The translations under genes were made by a program, and so were the position numbers. Positions 10,351-17,923 of a stretch of DNA of 64,000 nucleotides are shown piece after piece. Origin of the DNA: Thermoanaerobaculia bacterium (GTDB lineage: Bacteria; Acidobacteriota; Thermoanaerobaculia; Multivoradales; J023). The DNA is taken from contig JAUIJL010000003.1 in assembly GCA_030431255.1 (NCBI GenBank), forward strand, positions 248,001 to 312,000. The letters run 5' to 3'. A model generated the notes under the pieces. It made no database searches, was not told where the DNA came from, and was given only the letters and a program-made list of their open reading frames with translations. Each line of letters opens with the position of its first letter. Position 1 is the stretch's first letter.

Positions 10351-11613
10351 CTAGCCCTCGATGGTCGGGTCCTGGCCCACGTAGCGGGCCCGCGGACGAA
10401 TCAGCTTGCCTTGCTCCTGTTGCTCGAGAGCGTGACCGACCCAGCCGGCGGTGCGGCCCAGCGCGAAGAGGGTGAGAGCCGAATCACGGGGCAATTGCAA
10501 GGCCTTGGCCACCAAGGCTAGGCCGATGTCCACGGTCGGGTGCTCGTCCAGCAGCTCCCGGCCCGCCCGCTCCAAGGCCTCGGCCCACTCTAAGGTCCGC
10601 TCTAGTGCGGGATGACCCGGCAAGAGACCGCGGATCCGGCGCACGACTTCCTGATATCGCGGGTCGCCTTCGGGGTAAAGGGGCTGGCCGAAACCGGGTA
10701 CGGCTTCCCCGCGCCGAAGCCGATCCGCAACCGCTTCCTGGATCCCGTCGGGGGTCTCCGCCTCCCGCAGCAACCCTTCGATCCGACGGGTATGACCGCC
10801 GTGTCGGACGCCGTGCAGGGCGGCAAGACCCGCGCTGACCGCGGAGTGGATCGGTGAGCCCGCCGAGGCAACGCAGCGAGCTGTAAACGACGACACATTG
10901 AGCTCGTGGTCGGCGCACAGAATCAAGGCGGTGTCTATCAAGGAGCGCGACGCGCCTTCCAGGGATGGCGGCGCCCAGGCCCGAGCCAGAAGGGATGCGA
11001 TCGATGGCGTGTCCTCCGCGGACGTCTCGGTCGTCGAGTCGGTCCAGGTCGCGAGCTCGACTACATCTTGCAAGAGCTGTGCGCCCGTTTCAGCTCCGTG
11101 CCGTGGTGAGTCCGAGGTCCAAGCCCTGGGATTGGCCTGGGCGAGCAGGGGCACGTAGATCTGCAAGCTCTCCAGGGCCCAAGGGCGAGTCAGCCCTCGA
11201 GCGAGATGTAGGGCCGCGGCCGGAGGGCTCGGTCGAGGGCGGGAAAAGAGCTCCGCCGCGGTCTCGGAATCGGTCAGCCACAGCCAGCAGGCTACCTGCT
11301 CAAAGCTCCACGTTCGCGACAGGCTCACCGCGTCTCGGCCACGGTAGAAGATGCGACCGTCTCGGAGCAGGGTCAACGCGGATTCCAAAAGCGGGCTGCC
11401 GAAATGGAGAGCTTCTCGCAACGCCTTGCCCGGGCGCCGCCGTTGCTCTCGGCGCAGCTCGAGCTCCTCGATGTCGCTGAGCTTGTAGAGCTTGCTCCGT
11501 CCGTCAACGCTTTCCGTGGACCGAATTTGCCCCCGGCTGACGTAGGCGTAGAGGGTCTCTCGTCGGATACCCAGCCGCTCCGCGGCCTGCTCTGCGGTCA
11601 AATATCTCTGCAT
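10351..11613 (-). CDS. HTH-citrate synthase-like fusion, probable regulator
   Basis: A 420-residue fusion. Residues 1-55 form an excisionase/MerR-like DNA-binding helix-turn-helix (LTAEQAAERLGIRRETLYAYV, then a wing ending KLYKLSDIEEL). Residues 65-415 are a citrate synthase fold with recognisable motifs: NVSSFTAR, HGG (His271), FALGRTAGW and IRPRARYVG. Of the three catalytic residues in citrate synthase, the first His (271) and an Asp (362, VDIGLAL) remain, but the second His aligns with Gln310 (GFGQPLY, against GFGHRVY in the neighbour). It therefore looks catalytically weakened and may sense an acyl-CoA or oxaloacetate-like ligand. It is divergent from a plain citrate synthase across an operator-like region. 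HTH-citrate synthase proteins are known in other bacteria; the regulatory role here is inferred. Confidence 0.85.
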   Translation of the reverse strand: MQRYLTAEQAAERLGIRRETLYAYVSRGQIRSTESVDGRSKLYKLSDIEELELRREQRRRPGKALREALHFGSPLLESALTLLRDGRIFYRGRDAVSLSRTWSFEQVACWLWLTDSETAAELFSRPRPSPPAAALHLARGLTRPWALESLQIYVPLLAQANPRAWTSDSPRHGAETGAQLLQDVVELATWTDSTTETSAEDTPSIASLLARAWAPPSLEGASRSLIDTALILCADHELNVSSFTARCVASAGSPIHSAVSAGLAALHGVRHGGHTRRIEGLLREAETPDGIQEAVADRLRRGEAVPGFGQPLYPEGDPRYQEVVRRIRGLLPGHPALERTLEWAEALERAGRELLDEHPTVDIGLALVAKALQLPRDSALTLFALGRTAGWVGHALEQQEQGKLIRPRARYVGQDPTIEG

Positions 11614-11643
11614 GGTCTAGGTCGTCTCTAAAGCGGATTAAGC

Positions 11644-11697
11644 TTGATCATTGATTGTTAAATCAATATTGACATCAATGTGTGCGTCGATCAATAT
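11644..11697. promoter_or_regulatory. Operator cluster between divergent citrate synthases
   Basis: AT-rich 54-bp segment within GC-rich DNA carrying six ATTGAT/ATCAAT-type half-sites. ATTGAT (11650-11655) and ATCAAT (11662-11667) form a perfect inverted repeat with a 6-bp spacer. ATTGA-CA-TCAAT (11668-11679) is a second perfect palindrome, and an extra half-site lies at 11690-11695. A consensus -35 TTGACA (11669-11674) with a weak -10 CAATAT 17 bp downstream points at the plus-strand citrate synthase. On the minus strand, TTGATT (11661-11666) and CTTAAT 18 bp on point at the HTH fusion. Both promoters overlap the half-sites, as expected for an autoregulated divergent operator. Confidence 0.65.
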
Positions 11698-11805
11698 GTT
11701 TCCGCGCCCAGCTGAGCAGGCTGGATTCCGGAATCCTCCCGAACCCGAAAAGCTATCGTCGTGGACGCTTGCTGCGTCCCGTCTTCAACCGCGGAGGATA
11801 TATCT

Positions 11806-12984
11806 ATGAGCACGGCATCTCTGACCGACCGACCCCGGACGGATTCACCCCAGCTGCATCCAGGACTGGAGGGCATTACGCTGGCGACGACTCGAATGAG
11901 CCGGGTCGACGGTGAGAAGGGCTCTTTGGTGATCGGTGGCTATCCGGTCGAGGAGATCGCCCCCAATGCGACTTTCGAGCAGGTGGTGTATCTCCTCTGG
12001 ACTGGGCGTCTACCGAATGGATCAGGGCTCGATGCGTTCCGAAACGATTTGGCGGATCGCCGCAGGCTACCGGAGCTCGCGGTGCAAGCATTGCGTGAGG
12101 CCGTGGGCAGAGCAGCACATCCCATGGATGCCCTGCGTATGGCTGTCGCGGTTGCGGATTGGCCGGAAGATCCAGCTCCCCGATCCGGATTCGACCCTTC
12201 AGCACTCGCCATTTTGGCCCGCTTGCCGCTGGCGGTCGCGGCTTTTGAACGATTCCGTCAAGGTCAGGAGCCGGTCGAAGACGTGGCGGACCCATCCTTG
12301 GGATATGCGTCAGCGTTCTTATTCGCCCTCACCGGCGCGTCTCCTTCCGAGGCTCGGGTGCGAGCGCTGGATACCTATCTGAATACGGTCGTCGACCACG
12401 GGCTCAACGCTTCGACCTTCACCGCTCGGGTGATCGTTTCGACCCGAGCCTCCCTGAGCTCGGCCATCCTGGGTGCGCTGGGGGCGCTTTCGGGCCCCTT
12501 GCACGGAGGCGCCCCTGGACCGGCGCTCGACCAGGTAGTTGAAATCGGCCGACCCGAGCGTGCGGAGCAGGTCTTGCGGGCCAAGCTCCAGGCCGGGGAG
12601 CGTCTGATGGGATTCGGGCACCGGGTCTACAAGGTCCGGGATCCTCGGGCTGAGGTGTTGGGCCGGGCCGCCCGTCTGCTCTTCCAAGACGGCTCCGCGA
12701 CGGAGCAAGACCGCAGGCTCTTTGCCTTGGCGCAGGAGGTGGAATCCGTGGCCATTCGTTTGCTCGACGAGCACAAGCCGGGCCGCCGGCTGAGAACGAA
12801 TGTGGAGTTTTATACCGCCCTGCTGTTGCACGGCATCGGCTTGCCGTCGGATCTATTTACACCGATTTTCGCTATGGCTCGCACCGGCGGCTGGATAGCA
12901 CATGCCCGTGAGCAATTGGAGGAAGGGCGGTTGATTCGGCCGCGGTTGCTTTATCAGGGGCCTGTGCACCCGTCCTTTCCGTAA
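11806..12984 (+). CDS. Citrate synthase family enzyme
   Basis: Condenses acetyl-CoA (or a related acyl-CoA such as propionyl-CoA) with oxaloacetate. 392 residues. Visible motifs: the ASTFTAR helix, PLHGGA (first catalytic His), MGFGHRVYK (second catalytic His), NVEFYTA (Glu where many citrate synthases have catalytic Asp; Glu also occurs in some family branches), and ARTGGWIAH...RPRLLYQGP near the C-terminus. ATG 11806 has GGAGG at 11794-11798; an in-frame upstream GTG at 11761 has no ribosome site. Probably controlled by the divergent HTH fusion. Whether it is a citrate or 2-methylcitrate synthase cannot be decided from sequence; no prpB/prpD genes are nearby. Confidence 0.92.
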   Translation: MSTASLTDRPRTDSPQLHPGLEGITLATTRMSRVDGEKGSLVIGGYPVEEIAPNATFEQVVYLLWTGRLPNGSGLDAFRNDLADRRRLPELAVQALREAVGRAAHPMDALRMAVAVADWPEDPAPRSGFDPSALAILARLPLAVAAFERFRQGQEPVEDVADPSLGYASAFLFALTGASPSEARVRALDTYLNTVVDHGLNASTFTARVIVSTRASLSSAILGALGALSGPLHGGAPGPALDQVVEIGRPERAEQVLRAKLQAGERLMGFGHRVYKVRDPRAEVLGRAARLLFQDGSATEQDRRLFALAQEVESVAIRLLDEHKPGRRLRTNVEFYTALLLHGIGLPSDLFTPIFAMARTGGWIAHAREQLEEGRLIRPRLLYQGPVHPSFP

Positions 12985-13008
12985 CCCTTCCTTTCCGGGA
13001 CGTGAAAA

Positions 13009-13033
13009 ACCCCCGGTGGACAGCCGGGGGTCT
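13009..13033 (+). terminator. Hairpin terminator after citrate synthase
   Basis: Perfect 8-bp stem ACCCCCGG / CCGGGGGT with a 7-nt loop, 24 nt after the citrate synthase stop. The following tract (CTTATC) is only weakly T-rich, so termination may be partly Rho-dependent. Confidence 0.6.
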
Positions 13034-13140
13034 TATCGGGACGGGGTGAGGGAACACCCTTGCTTGGGAGGCAACGTCTAATCGCGTCGTGCAGGTGCCT
13101 GAGACCGGCCCGGCACGGCGCTTCGCTCTGAGCAGAGCGT

Positions 13141-13380
13141 TTAGTTGAAAGTCTCCAGGCCCGCAGGCACCTCATCTCGCCACCTAAGTGTCGAAGGACG
13201 ACTTTTGGCTAGGACCGGAAACGGCGGAATGTAGATCGATCGATTCTGTCGCACCCTTTCTGCACGGGCGCGTTCGATGCGAGCTTCATCTTCTTGCCAT
13301 GTCACGAGAGCCGGCCGCGGGGCCGAGATCCCATTGTCGTGGGCGGCGACGAATGTCGGTTTTGGGGCGTCTTTCTTCAT
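13141..13380 (-). CDS. Possible small protein, 79 aa
   Basis: Weakly supported frame downstream of the phenylalanine hydroxylase gene on the same strand. The predicted protein is charged, with a helical middle section (EDEARIERARAERVRQ) and a Pro-rich stretch (IYIPPFPVLAKS). I recognise no family. Its ATG overlaps the TGA of a 13-codon minus-strand frame starting at 13418. No Shine-Dalgarno sequence sits directly before it. A small hairpin at 13124-13139 follows the stop. It could be a non-coding gap. Confidence 0.3.
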   Translation of the reverse strand: MKKDAPKPTFVAAHDNGISAPRPALVTWQEDEARIERARAERVRQNRSIYIPPFPVLAKSRPSTLRWRDEVPAGLETFN

Positions 13381-13447
13381 GACTCGGCATCATGACGAGC
13401 AAACATTACAAGCTGCATTAAACAGCCGGCAGACCTCCAAAAGTTTG

Positions 13448-14380
13448 CTATTCGAACGAAGCGTTCAAAAAGCTCCGTAGGTCCTGCTCGTTGATCAACG
13501 GCTCGCCGGGGCTGACGTTGTCGAGCTTGCCTTGATGGAGCCAGGCCTCCAGCACGTCCACTTGCTCAAAAAGGTGCTTGAACGAATCGACCACGAAGAG
13601 CAGCGGCTGATATTTGTCGATTTCGAAATATTGATTGACCACCCATTCCAATTGGAAGGGATAGCGCTGGACGTCGGTGGACTCGACACAATGCTCGATT
13701 TCGCCAAAGGAAGAGAGCAGGCCGGAGCCGTAGACCCTGATCTCCTCCGAGCCGGGCTCGTGGCGCATCAGACCAAATTCGACGGTGAACCAGAAGAATC
13801 GGGCCAAGGCTTTGATATTCGACTCCACCACATGGACCCGACGCTCCCGCTCCGGGATCTCGAGGGCTCGTTTGGCCGCCGCCCGGGCGACCTCACCGAA
13901 GCGGACCAGCACGTCCGAGAAATGACGGTCGGTGTGCATGGGCACATGACCCGCGACGTCGTGGAAAATATCGGGCTCGGGTAGGTAGTCGAGGGAGTCC
14001 TTGTCCCGAATGGTGATAGTGGTGGGGAATTCCCGGCGACGCAGGCAGTCGAAAAACATGTAGGCCGGGACGTATCCGGCCACGGCTTTCGCCTTGAACG
14101 CGGACAAGGGCTCAAGGAATTTGTTGATGTCCTCCAGACGGGGCACCGCGTCCGAGGAAAGCGCCAGATTGTTGACGCCTTCGAGGAAGCGGGGATGGGC
14201 GTAGCGTTGCCAACGGGGCATCATGCGCGAGTAGAGCCGACGCCACGCTTCCTGATTGTCCTCACTGTAGAGGTGATAGGGCTGCTCGATGAAGAGATCG
14301 CCGCGACTCTGGCTTTCTTCGATAAACGGCGCCCGGGTGGTGGTCAAACCCTCGGGTCGAGTGGGGGTTGCTGTGGCCAT
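13448..14380 (-). CDS. phhA: Phenylalanine 4-monooxygenase (aromatic amino acid hydroxylase)
   Basis: Non-haem iron, tetrahydropterin-dependent hydroxylase of 310 residues converting Phe to Tyr. The iron ligands are visible as two His in HDVAGHVPMH and a Glu in FWFTVEFGLM. Also visible are the conserved YGSGLLSSFGEIEHC region and FNVDQ-like C-terminal features of the catalytic domain. It has no N-terminal ACT regulatory domain, as in other bacterial single-domain enzymes. Trp or Tyr hydroxylation cannot be excluded from sequence. No pterin recycling enzyme (PhhB) is adjacent. A 17-bp tandem array lies about 90 bp upstream of the ATG. Confidence 0.93.
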   Translation of the reverse strand: MATATPTRPEGLTTTRAPFIEESQSRGDLFIEQPYHLYSEDNQEAWRRLYSRMMPRWQRYAHPRFLEGVNNLALSSDAVPRLEDINKFLEPLSAFKAKAVAGYVPAYMFFDCLRRREFPTTITIRDKDSLDYLPEPDIFHDVAGHVPMHTDRHFSDVLVRFGEVARAAAKRALEIPERERRVHVVESNIKALARFFWFTVEFGLMRHEPGSEEIRVYGSGLLSSFGEIEHCVESTDVQRYPFQLEWVVNQYFEIDKYQPLLFVVDSFKHLFEQVDVLEAWLHQGKLDNVSPGEPLINEQDLRSFLNASFE

Positions 14381-14473
14381 ATATCTATCTCCTAGGCGGA
14401 GGGGACGGAATTGGAAGGGAATTGCCCGATGGAATCCGCATGGTGCCCTAGGCGGTTAGCCGAGGGTTGTCAT

Positions 14474-14520
14474 GGATACGGTCTTGTCGTGGAAACGGTC
14501 TTGTCGTAAATACGGTCGCG
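14474..14520. repeat. 17-bp tandem repeat upstream of phhA
   Basis: Two units, GGATACGGTCTTGTCGT (14474-14490) and GGAAACGGTCTTGTCGT (14491-14507), then a partial third (AAATACGGTCGCG). The units share the core ACGGTCTTGTCGT. It lies about 94 bp upstream of the phhA start codon and could be a protein-binding array. Confidence 0.75.
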
Positions 14521-14632
14521 GGAATTCTGATATTGGATGCTATAACCATTCCCGCGATGGGATCTTATCAGGAGCGAGGGGATCAGCCTATGGGTCGTTG
14601 AAACCCGCGTTCACCGAGATGCAGAGGCACAA

Positions 14633-14690
14633 AAGAACGGGCTGGACGCTCTCTCCCGCGGCCGGACCGCATGGAGAGCACCCAGCCCGT
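14633..14690 (-). terminator. Terminator of the lipoprotein gene
   Basis: Long hairpin with outer stem ACGGGCTGG (14637-14645) / CCAGCCCGT (14682-14690) and inner stem GCTCTC (14648-14653) / GAGAGC (14674-14679). Read on the minus strand it is followed by TTCTTTTG, a T-rich tract, about 40 nt after the lipoprotein stop. Confidence 0.75.
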
Positions 14691-14732
14691 CCTTCGGCTG
14701 TTTGCTGTATCCGGGAAAGTGAGAGGGGTAAA

Positions 14733-15482
14733 TCAGTCGCCGGAGGAGCCCTCATCGGCAGACGTCTCCACGGCCGCGGTGTCGTCTGTCGGGGTCTCTT
14801 CGTCTATCTCAGTCTCGGTCGGGGCAGCGGCGGCATAGGCCTGAAGCCGCGAAAGGTCACTCATCAGATCCTGGTGGAAAGCCAAGAGAGCAGAGCGGGA
14901 TTTATCGCGCATTTTCAGGCGATCCGGGCAGCCCTTGCAATTCAGCCGAGTCTGATCGTATTCCACCACCAGGTCGATGATGTCCGCCAGGTCTCGAGCC
15001 AGCTTTTGGCGCCGTCCTTTTTCATCGGTCAGCGAGTCGTCGATGGCCTTGCCGATGGCTTTGGTGTCGTGCCCTAGGACCTCCATGGCCTTCTGCATGC
15101 CCATCACCTCGACCCGAAGGTCTCGATTGTCTTGGGCCATGCGATCGAAGCCGGACATGACGGTGTTGAAGTACTCGTCGAGATAGTCGGAGACCTCGTT
15201 TTGCACCTGCTCCGGGACCATATTCAGAATCCGCGTGCGCTCCTCGTGCATCTCCGTCAGCGCCTGGGGCACGGCCTCGGCCACGGAATCACCGATTTGT
15301 GTCCACCTGGAGGATTCGCGGTCAAAGCGCTGCTCCCAGGAAATAACCTCGGCCTCGACTTGGGCCTTTTCCTGTTGGCAAGCGTCGAGCTGAGCCTGTA
15401 GGGCTTCGTGGTCGCTTTTTGAAACACAGCCGACGGATAGGACGGAGAGCAGGACGACAGGGACCAAGAGATAGGCGCGCAT
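14733..15482 (-). CDS. Coiled-coil lipoprotein, unknown function
   Basis: 249-residue exported protein. The N-terminus MRAYLLVPVVLLSVLSVGC is a signal peptide ending at a Cys that fits lipid attachment, although Ser rather than Leu is at -3. Residues 20-110 are strongly helical (DHEALQAQLDACQQEKAQVEAE...), consistent with a coiled coil. A CxxC pair (NCKGC) lies near residue 187, and the acidic, Thr-rich tail (ETEIDEETPTDDTAAVE) is probably disordered. ATG 15482 is preceded on the minus strand by AAAGGAG; an earlier in-frame start at 15506 has none. No family recognised. Transcribed alone with its own terminator. Confidence 0.8.
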   Translation of the reverse strand: MRAYLLVPVVLLSVLSVGCVSKSDHEALQAQLDACQQEKAQVEAEVISWEQRFDRESSRWTQIGDSVAEAVPQALTEMHEERTRILNMVPEQVQNEVSDYLDEYFNTVMSGFDRMAQDNRDLRVEVMGMQKAMEVLGHDTKAIGKAIDDSLTDEKGRRQKLARDLADIIDLVVEYDQTRLNCKGCPDRLKMRDKSRSALLAFHQDLMSDLSRLQAYAAAAPTETEIDEETPTDDTAAVETSADEGSSGD

Positions 15483-15622
15483 GGCGGGCTCCTTTGGTGT
15501 TCTCAACCGCAGCCGGCTGCCGATGGCGGTTCCTCGACAGGCCGCAGACTTGTTTGTATAGAGAGCGAACTATAAGAGGGACGCCGGCTCGGCGCAAGCG
15601 CGGCTTGCATGCAGGTACCTCC

Positions 15623-16363
15623 CTAGAGGGTTTGGCGAAACTCTGTGGGGGTGAGCCCAACCACCGACTTGAAGAATCGGCTGAACGCGCTGTGATCCGT
15701 AAATCCACAGGCATGGGCGATGTCCGAAACGGTTTTGTCGGGCTCGTCCCGCAGCATGGCCGATGCGGCATCGAGGCGGGTTTTCGCTAGAAGCTGACCC
15801 GGCGTCAGACCGAAAATTCGTTTGAGGTAGCGCTCGAAGCGGGCCCGAGACAGGTTGGCGATGTCCGCCAAATCCTCGACCCGGAGGGGCTCCGCAAAGC
15901 CCTCCTGAATGCGTTCAAGGGCCCGTGCGACCCGCGCGTACACCGAATCGGACTCGTCCGGCTGATGGAGGTCCTTGGAGATCCCGATCAGCCCGACGAT
16001 TTCCGTGGACGAGTCGCGAATCGGCATTTTATAAGTCAAGCACCAGCCGGGGGCTCGTTCCCGATAGAGGTGTAGCTCGAGACGATCTCGGATCTCGACG
16101 CCTTCTTCGATCACCTGATAGTCCTGCTCCGAGAAGGTGGCTCCGAATCCCTCGCCGAAGACCTCGACCGTGGTTCTTCCGAGCAGATCCGCCTTGCATT
16201 CCAGGCCGCTGCGCTCGACCAAGGTCGAGTTGACTGTGACATATTGACGCCGGCGATTTTTGACGAAAAAAACCGTATCCGGGGTGACGTCGAACAGCGA
16301 TTCGAGGACCGAGACGTCGATCAACCTCAAAGGCCGGGGGGCGTCGTCCGGATGCGGGCTCAT
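15623..16363 (-). CDS. PAS domain AraC-family regulator
   Basis: 246-residue transcription regulator. Residues about 15-115 form a PAS sensor domain (LFDVTPDTVFFVKN...YVTVNSTLVERSGL; ...GWCLTYKMPIRDSSTEIVGLIGISKDL). The C-terminal 100 residues form an AraC DNA-binding domain with two helix-turn-helix motifs (EDLADIANLSRARFERYLKR and VSDIAHACGFTDHSAFSRFF). ATG 16363 is 8 nt from the stop of the upstream hydrolase gene; the frame continues upstream but only as shadow. A PAS rather than a cupin sensor suggests a small ligand or redox input. Targets are unknown; the neighbouring hydrolase and peptidase are candidates. Confidence 0.88.
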   Translation of the reverse strand: MSPHPDDAPRPLRLIDVSVLESLFDVTPDTVFFVKNRRRQYVTVNSTLVERSGLECKADLLGRTTVEVFGEGFGATFSEQDYQVIEEGVEIRDRLELHLYRERAPGWCLTYKMPIRDSSTEIVGLIGISKDLHQPDESDSVYARVARALERIQEGFAEPLRVEDLADIANLSRARFERYLKRIFGLTPGQLLAKTRLDAASAMLRDEPDKTVSDIAHACGFTDHSAFSRFFKSVVGLTPTEFRQTL

Positions 16364-16371
16364 CGGGCTAT

Positions 16372-17910
16372 CTAAGGCTGTGCAGGGGCTCGGCGGGTGG
16401 CTAGGAATCGATAACCGGGGAAGAGACTCACCGTGAGCTCGGTCACCACGGAATCCTCGGCTCGACGGCTGGTGGCTCGAAGGTCCCATGCGTGATCTAA
16501 GGCCACCCAACGATCGGGCTCCACGCGAACCAGCCGCTCGGATTCGCCGAGCAGCTGCGCTTCCAAATAGGGCTCGCCGTCCTCCGTGTGTTGTAGAACG
16601 AGCCGTAGCTGTTGGCCCGGCAGAGCCCCGAGCTCGTGCTCGCCGGCCCAACGGGTGAGCTCATCGTCGGCAGGCGTCGGCGGGGGATCTTCTTCGATCA
16701 CTTGTTGTTGGAACGTCGGCCAATCGTAGATGCCGGCGAGCCCGGTGACGATCTCTCGAATGAGCCCATGTCCGCCGTCGCCGTTGGTCATGATCACCGC
16801 ACCGTGACCGCTGGACACGAAGCCCAAAGCTAGGGCCGGAAATCCACGGTTGCCCCCGAGGTGGCCCATCCAACGAGCCTGACCCGCACCGCCGACCTGG
16901 ATTCCTAGGCCCCAGCTGCCGGGTGCCTGGGGCTCGAGCATGGCGCGGGCTGTACGGCGTTTGAGGATCCTGCCGGGTTTGCCGGCGTGGGCTTTTTGAA
17001 GATCGATGAGCCAATGGACCAGGTCCGTAGGAGTAGTCCACAGACCGGCGGCCGCCAATTCGGGGTAGGTGCGGGAGCCACCGGGCAAGGGTTCTCCATG
17101 GCCGTCATGCCCAAGGGCTGCTCTCGCCTCCAATTGGGAGCTGAGGGGCTGTGAGAAGGTCGAGTGGTCCATGGCCAGGGGTCGAAGCAAGCTCTCTTGC
17201 ATGAGCTCGTCAAAAGACCGCCGGCTCTGGTCTTCCAGCAGTTTTTGAAGCAGCAGGAAACCACCGCCGGAGTACTGCCAGGCTGTGCCCGCAGGGCGGA
17301 TGACGGCGAGTCCCGGTCCTACGGCGGGCTCCACGCCTCGCAAGGTCTGGTCCAGCGAGGGGGTGGGCTCACCCGGGCCATAACCTTCGAATTCCTGCTG
17401 GTTGAGCCCGGCCGTATGGGTCAGCAGCCTGCGAGCCGTGATGCCGGTCGGCTCGGATGATCCGGCGAGGAAATCGGCGTATCGGGGGCCCAAGTCGGCG
17501 TCTAGGTCCAGGTCTCCGGATTCAACCCGGTCGAGGATGGCCGTGGCCGTCAAGGCTTTGCTGATCGAGGATGCTTGGAACAGGGTTTCCGGCGTGACCG
17601 CATCCTCACTGCCGGCTCGCACCACCCCCCAAGATTTTGCCCAACGCAGCTCTCCGCCGTCGATGACCGCAATGCTGACACCCGGCACCTTGTAGTGGCT
17701 GAGGCGATCCAACAGGCGCATGGGTTGCACTGGATCGCCGGCCCGTCGAATCGGCGCCGACAATCCTTGGCTGAGCTGTAGGGCCTCCAGCTCCGGGCCG
17801 GTGTCCGGTGGGGCGGGAATCAGTGGAGGTTGACTGCAACCGAGGGCGAAGAAGCAGGTCGCAAGAAAGGCGACGGCCGACCGGCCGGGGCGGGTGACGA
17901 TAGAAGGCAT
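16372..17910 (-). CDS. Serine hydrolase, beta-lactamase/DD-peptidase fold
   Basis: 512-residue exported enzyme of the class C beta-lactamase-like family (esterases, DD-peptidases, D-aminopeptidases). The signal peptide AFLATCFFALGC suggests a lipoprotein. The catalytic SxxK is SISK in FQASSISKALTA; the YxN-type motif is YSG in WQYSGGGF; the region GHLGGNRGF fits the third (HxG) motif. A C-terminal domain of about 110 residues with beta-rich character follows. ATG 17910 is preferred over 17943, which overlaps the upstream gene end. It sits in a minus-strand run of PepD, hydrolase and AraC regulator. Substrate unknown. Confidence 0.88.
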   Translation of the reverse strand: MPSIVTRPGRSAVAFLATCFFALGCSQPPLIPAPPDTGPELEALQLSQGLSAPIRRAGDPVQPMRLLDRLSHYKVPGVSIAVIDGGELRWAKSWGVVRAGSEDAVTPETLFQASSISKALTATAILDRVESGDLDLDADLGPRYADFLAGSSEPTGITARRLLTHTAGLNQQEFEGYGPGEPTPSLDQTLRGVEPAVGPGLAVIRPAGTAWQYSGGGFLLLQKLLEDQSRRSFDELMQESLLRPLAMDHSTFSQPLSSQLEARAALGHDGHGEPLPGGSRTYPELAAAGLWTTPTDLVHWLIDLQKAHAGKPGRILKRRTARAMLEPQAPGSWGLGIQVGGAGQARWMGHLGGNRGFPALALGFVSSGHGAVIMTNGDGGHGLIREIVTGLAGIYDWPTFQQQVIEEDPPPTPADDELTRWAGEHELGALPGQQLRLVLQHTEDGEPYLEAQLLGESERLVRVEPDRWVALDHAWDLRATSRRAEDSVVTELTVSLFPGYRFLATRRAPAQP

Positions 17911-17923
17911 TGGATTCGATACC

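Larger units (their letters stand above)
12985..13447. other. Intergenic gap after citrate synthase
   Basis: 463 bp between the citrate synthase and the phenylalanine hydroxylase gene end. It holds a terminator-like hairpin just after the citrate synthase, a second small hairpin (CGCTCT-GAGC-AGAGCG, 13124-13139), and a weak 79-codon minus-strand frame listed separately. I see no RNA gene. Confidence 0.5.
14381..14732. other. Intergenic region upstream of phhA
   Basis: 352 bp between the phhA start and the end of a lipoprotein gene, both minus strand. It contains the 17-bp tandem repeat and the lipoprotein gene's terminator. An AT-rich patch (TATTGGATGCTATAACC, near 14531) may hold the phhA promoter, but I cannot place -10 and -35 boxes with confidence. 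Confidence 0.5.
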
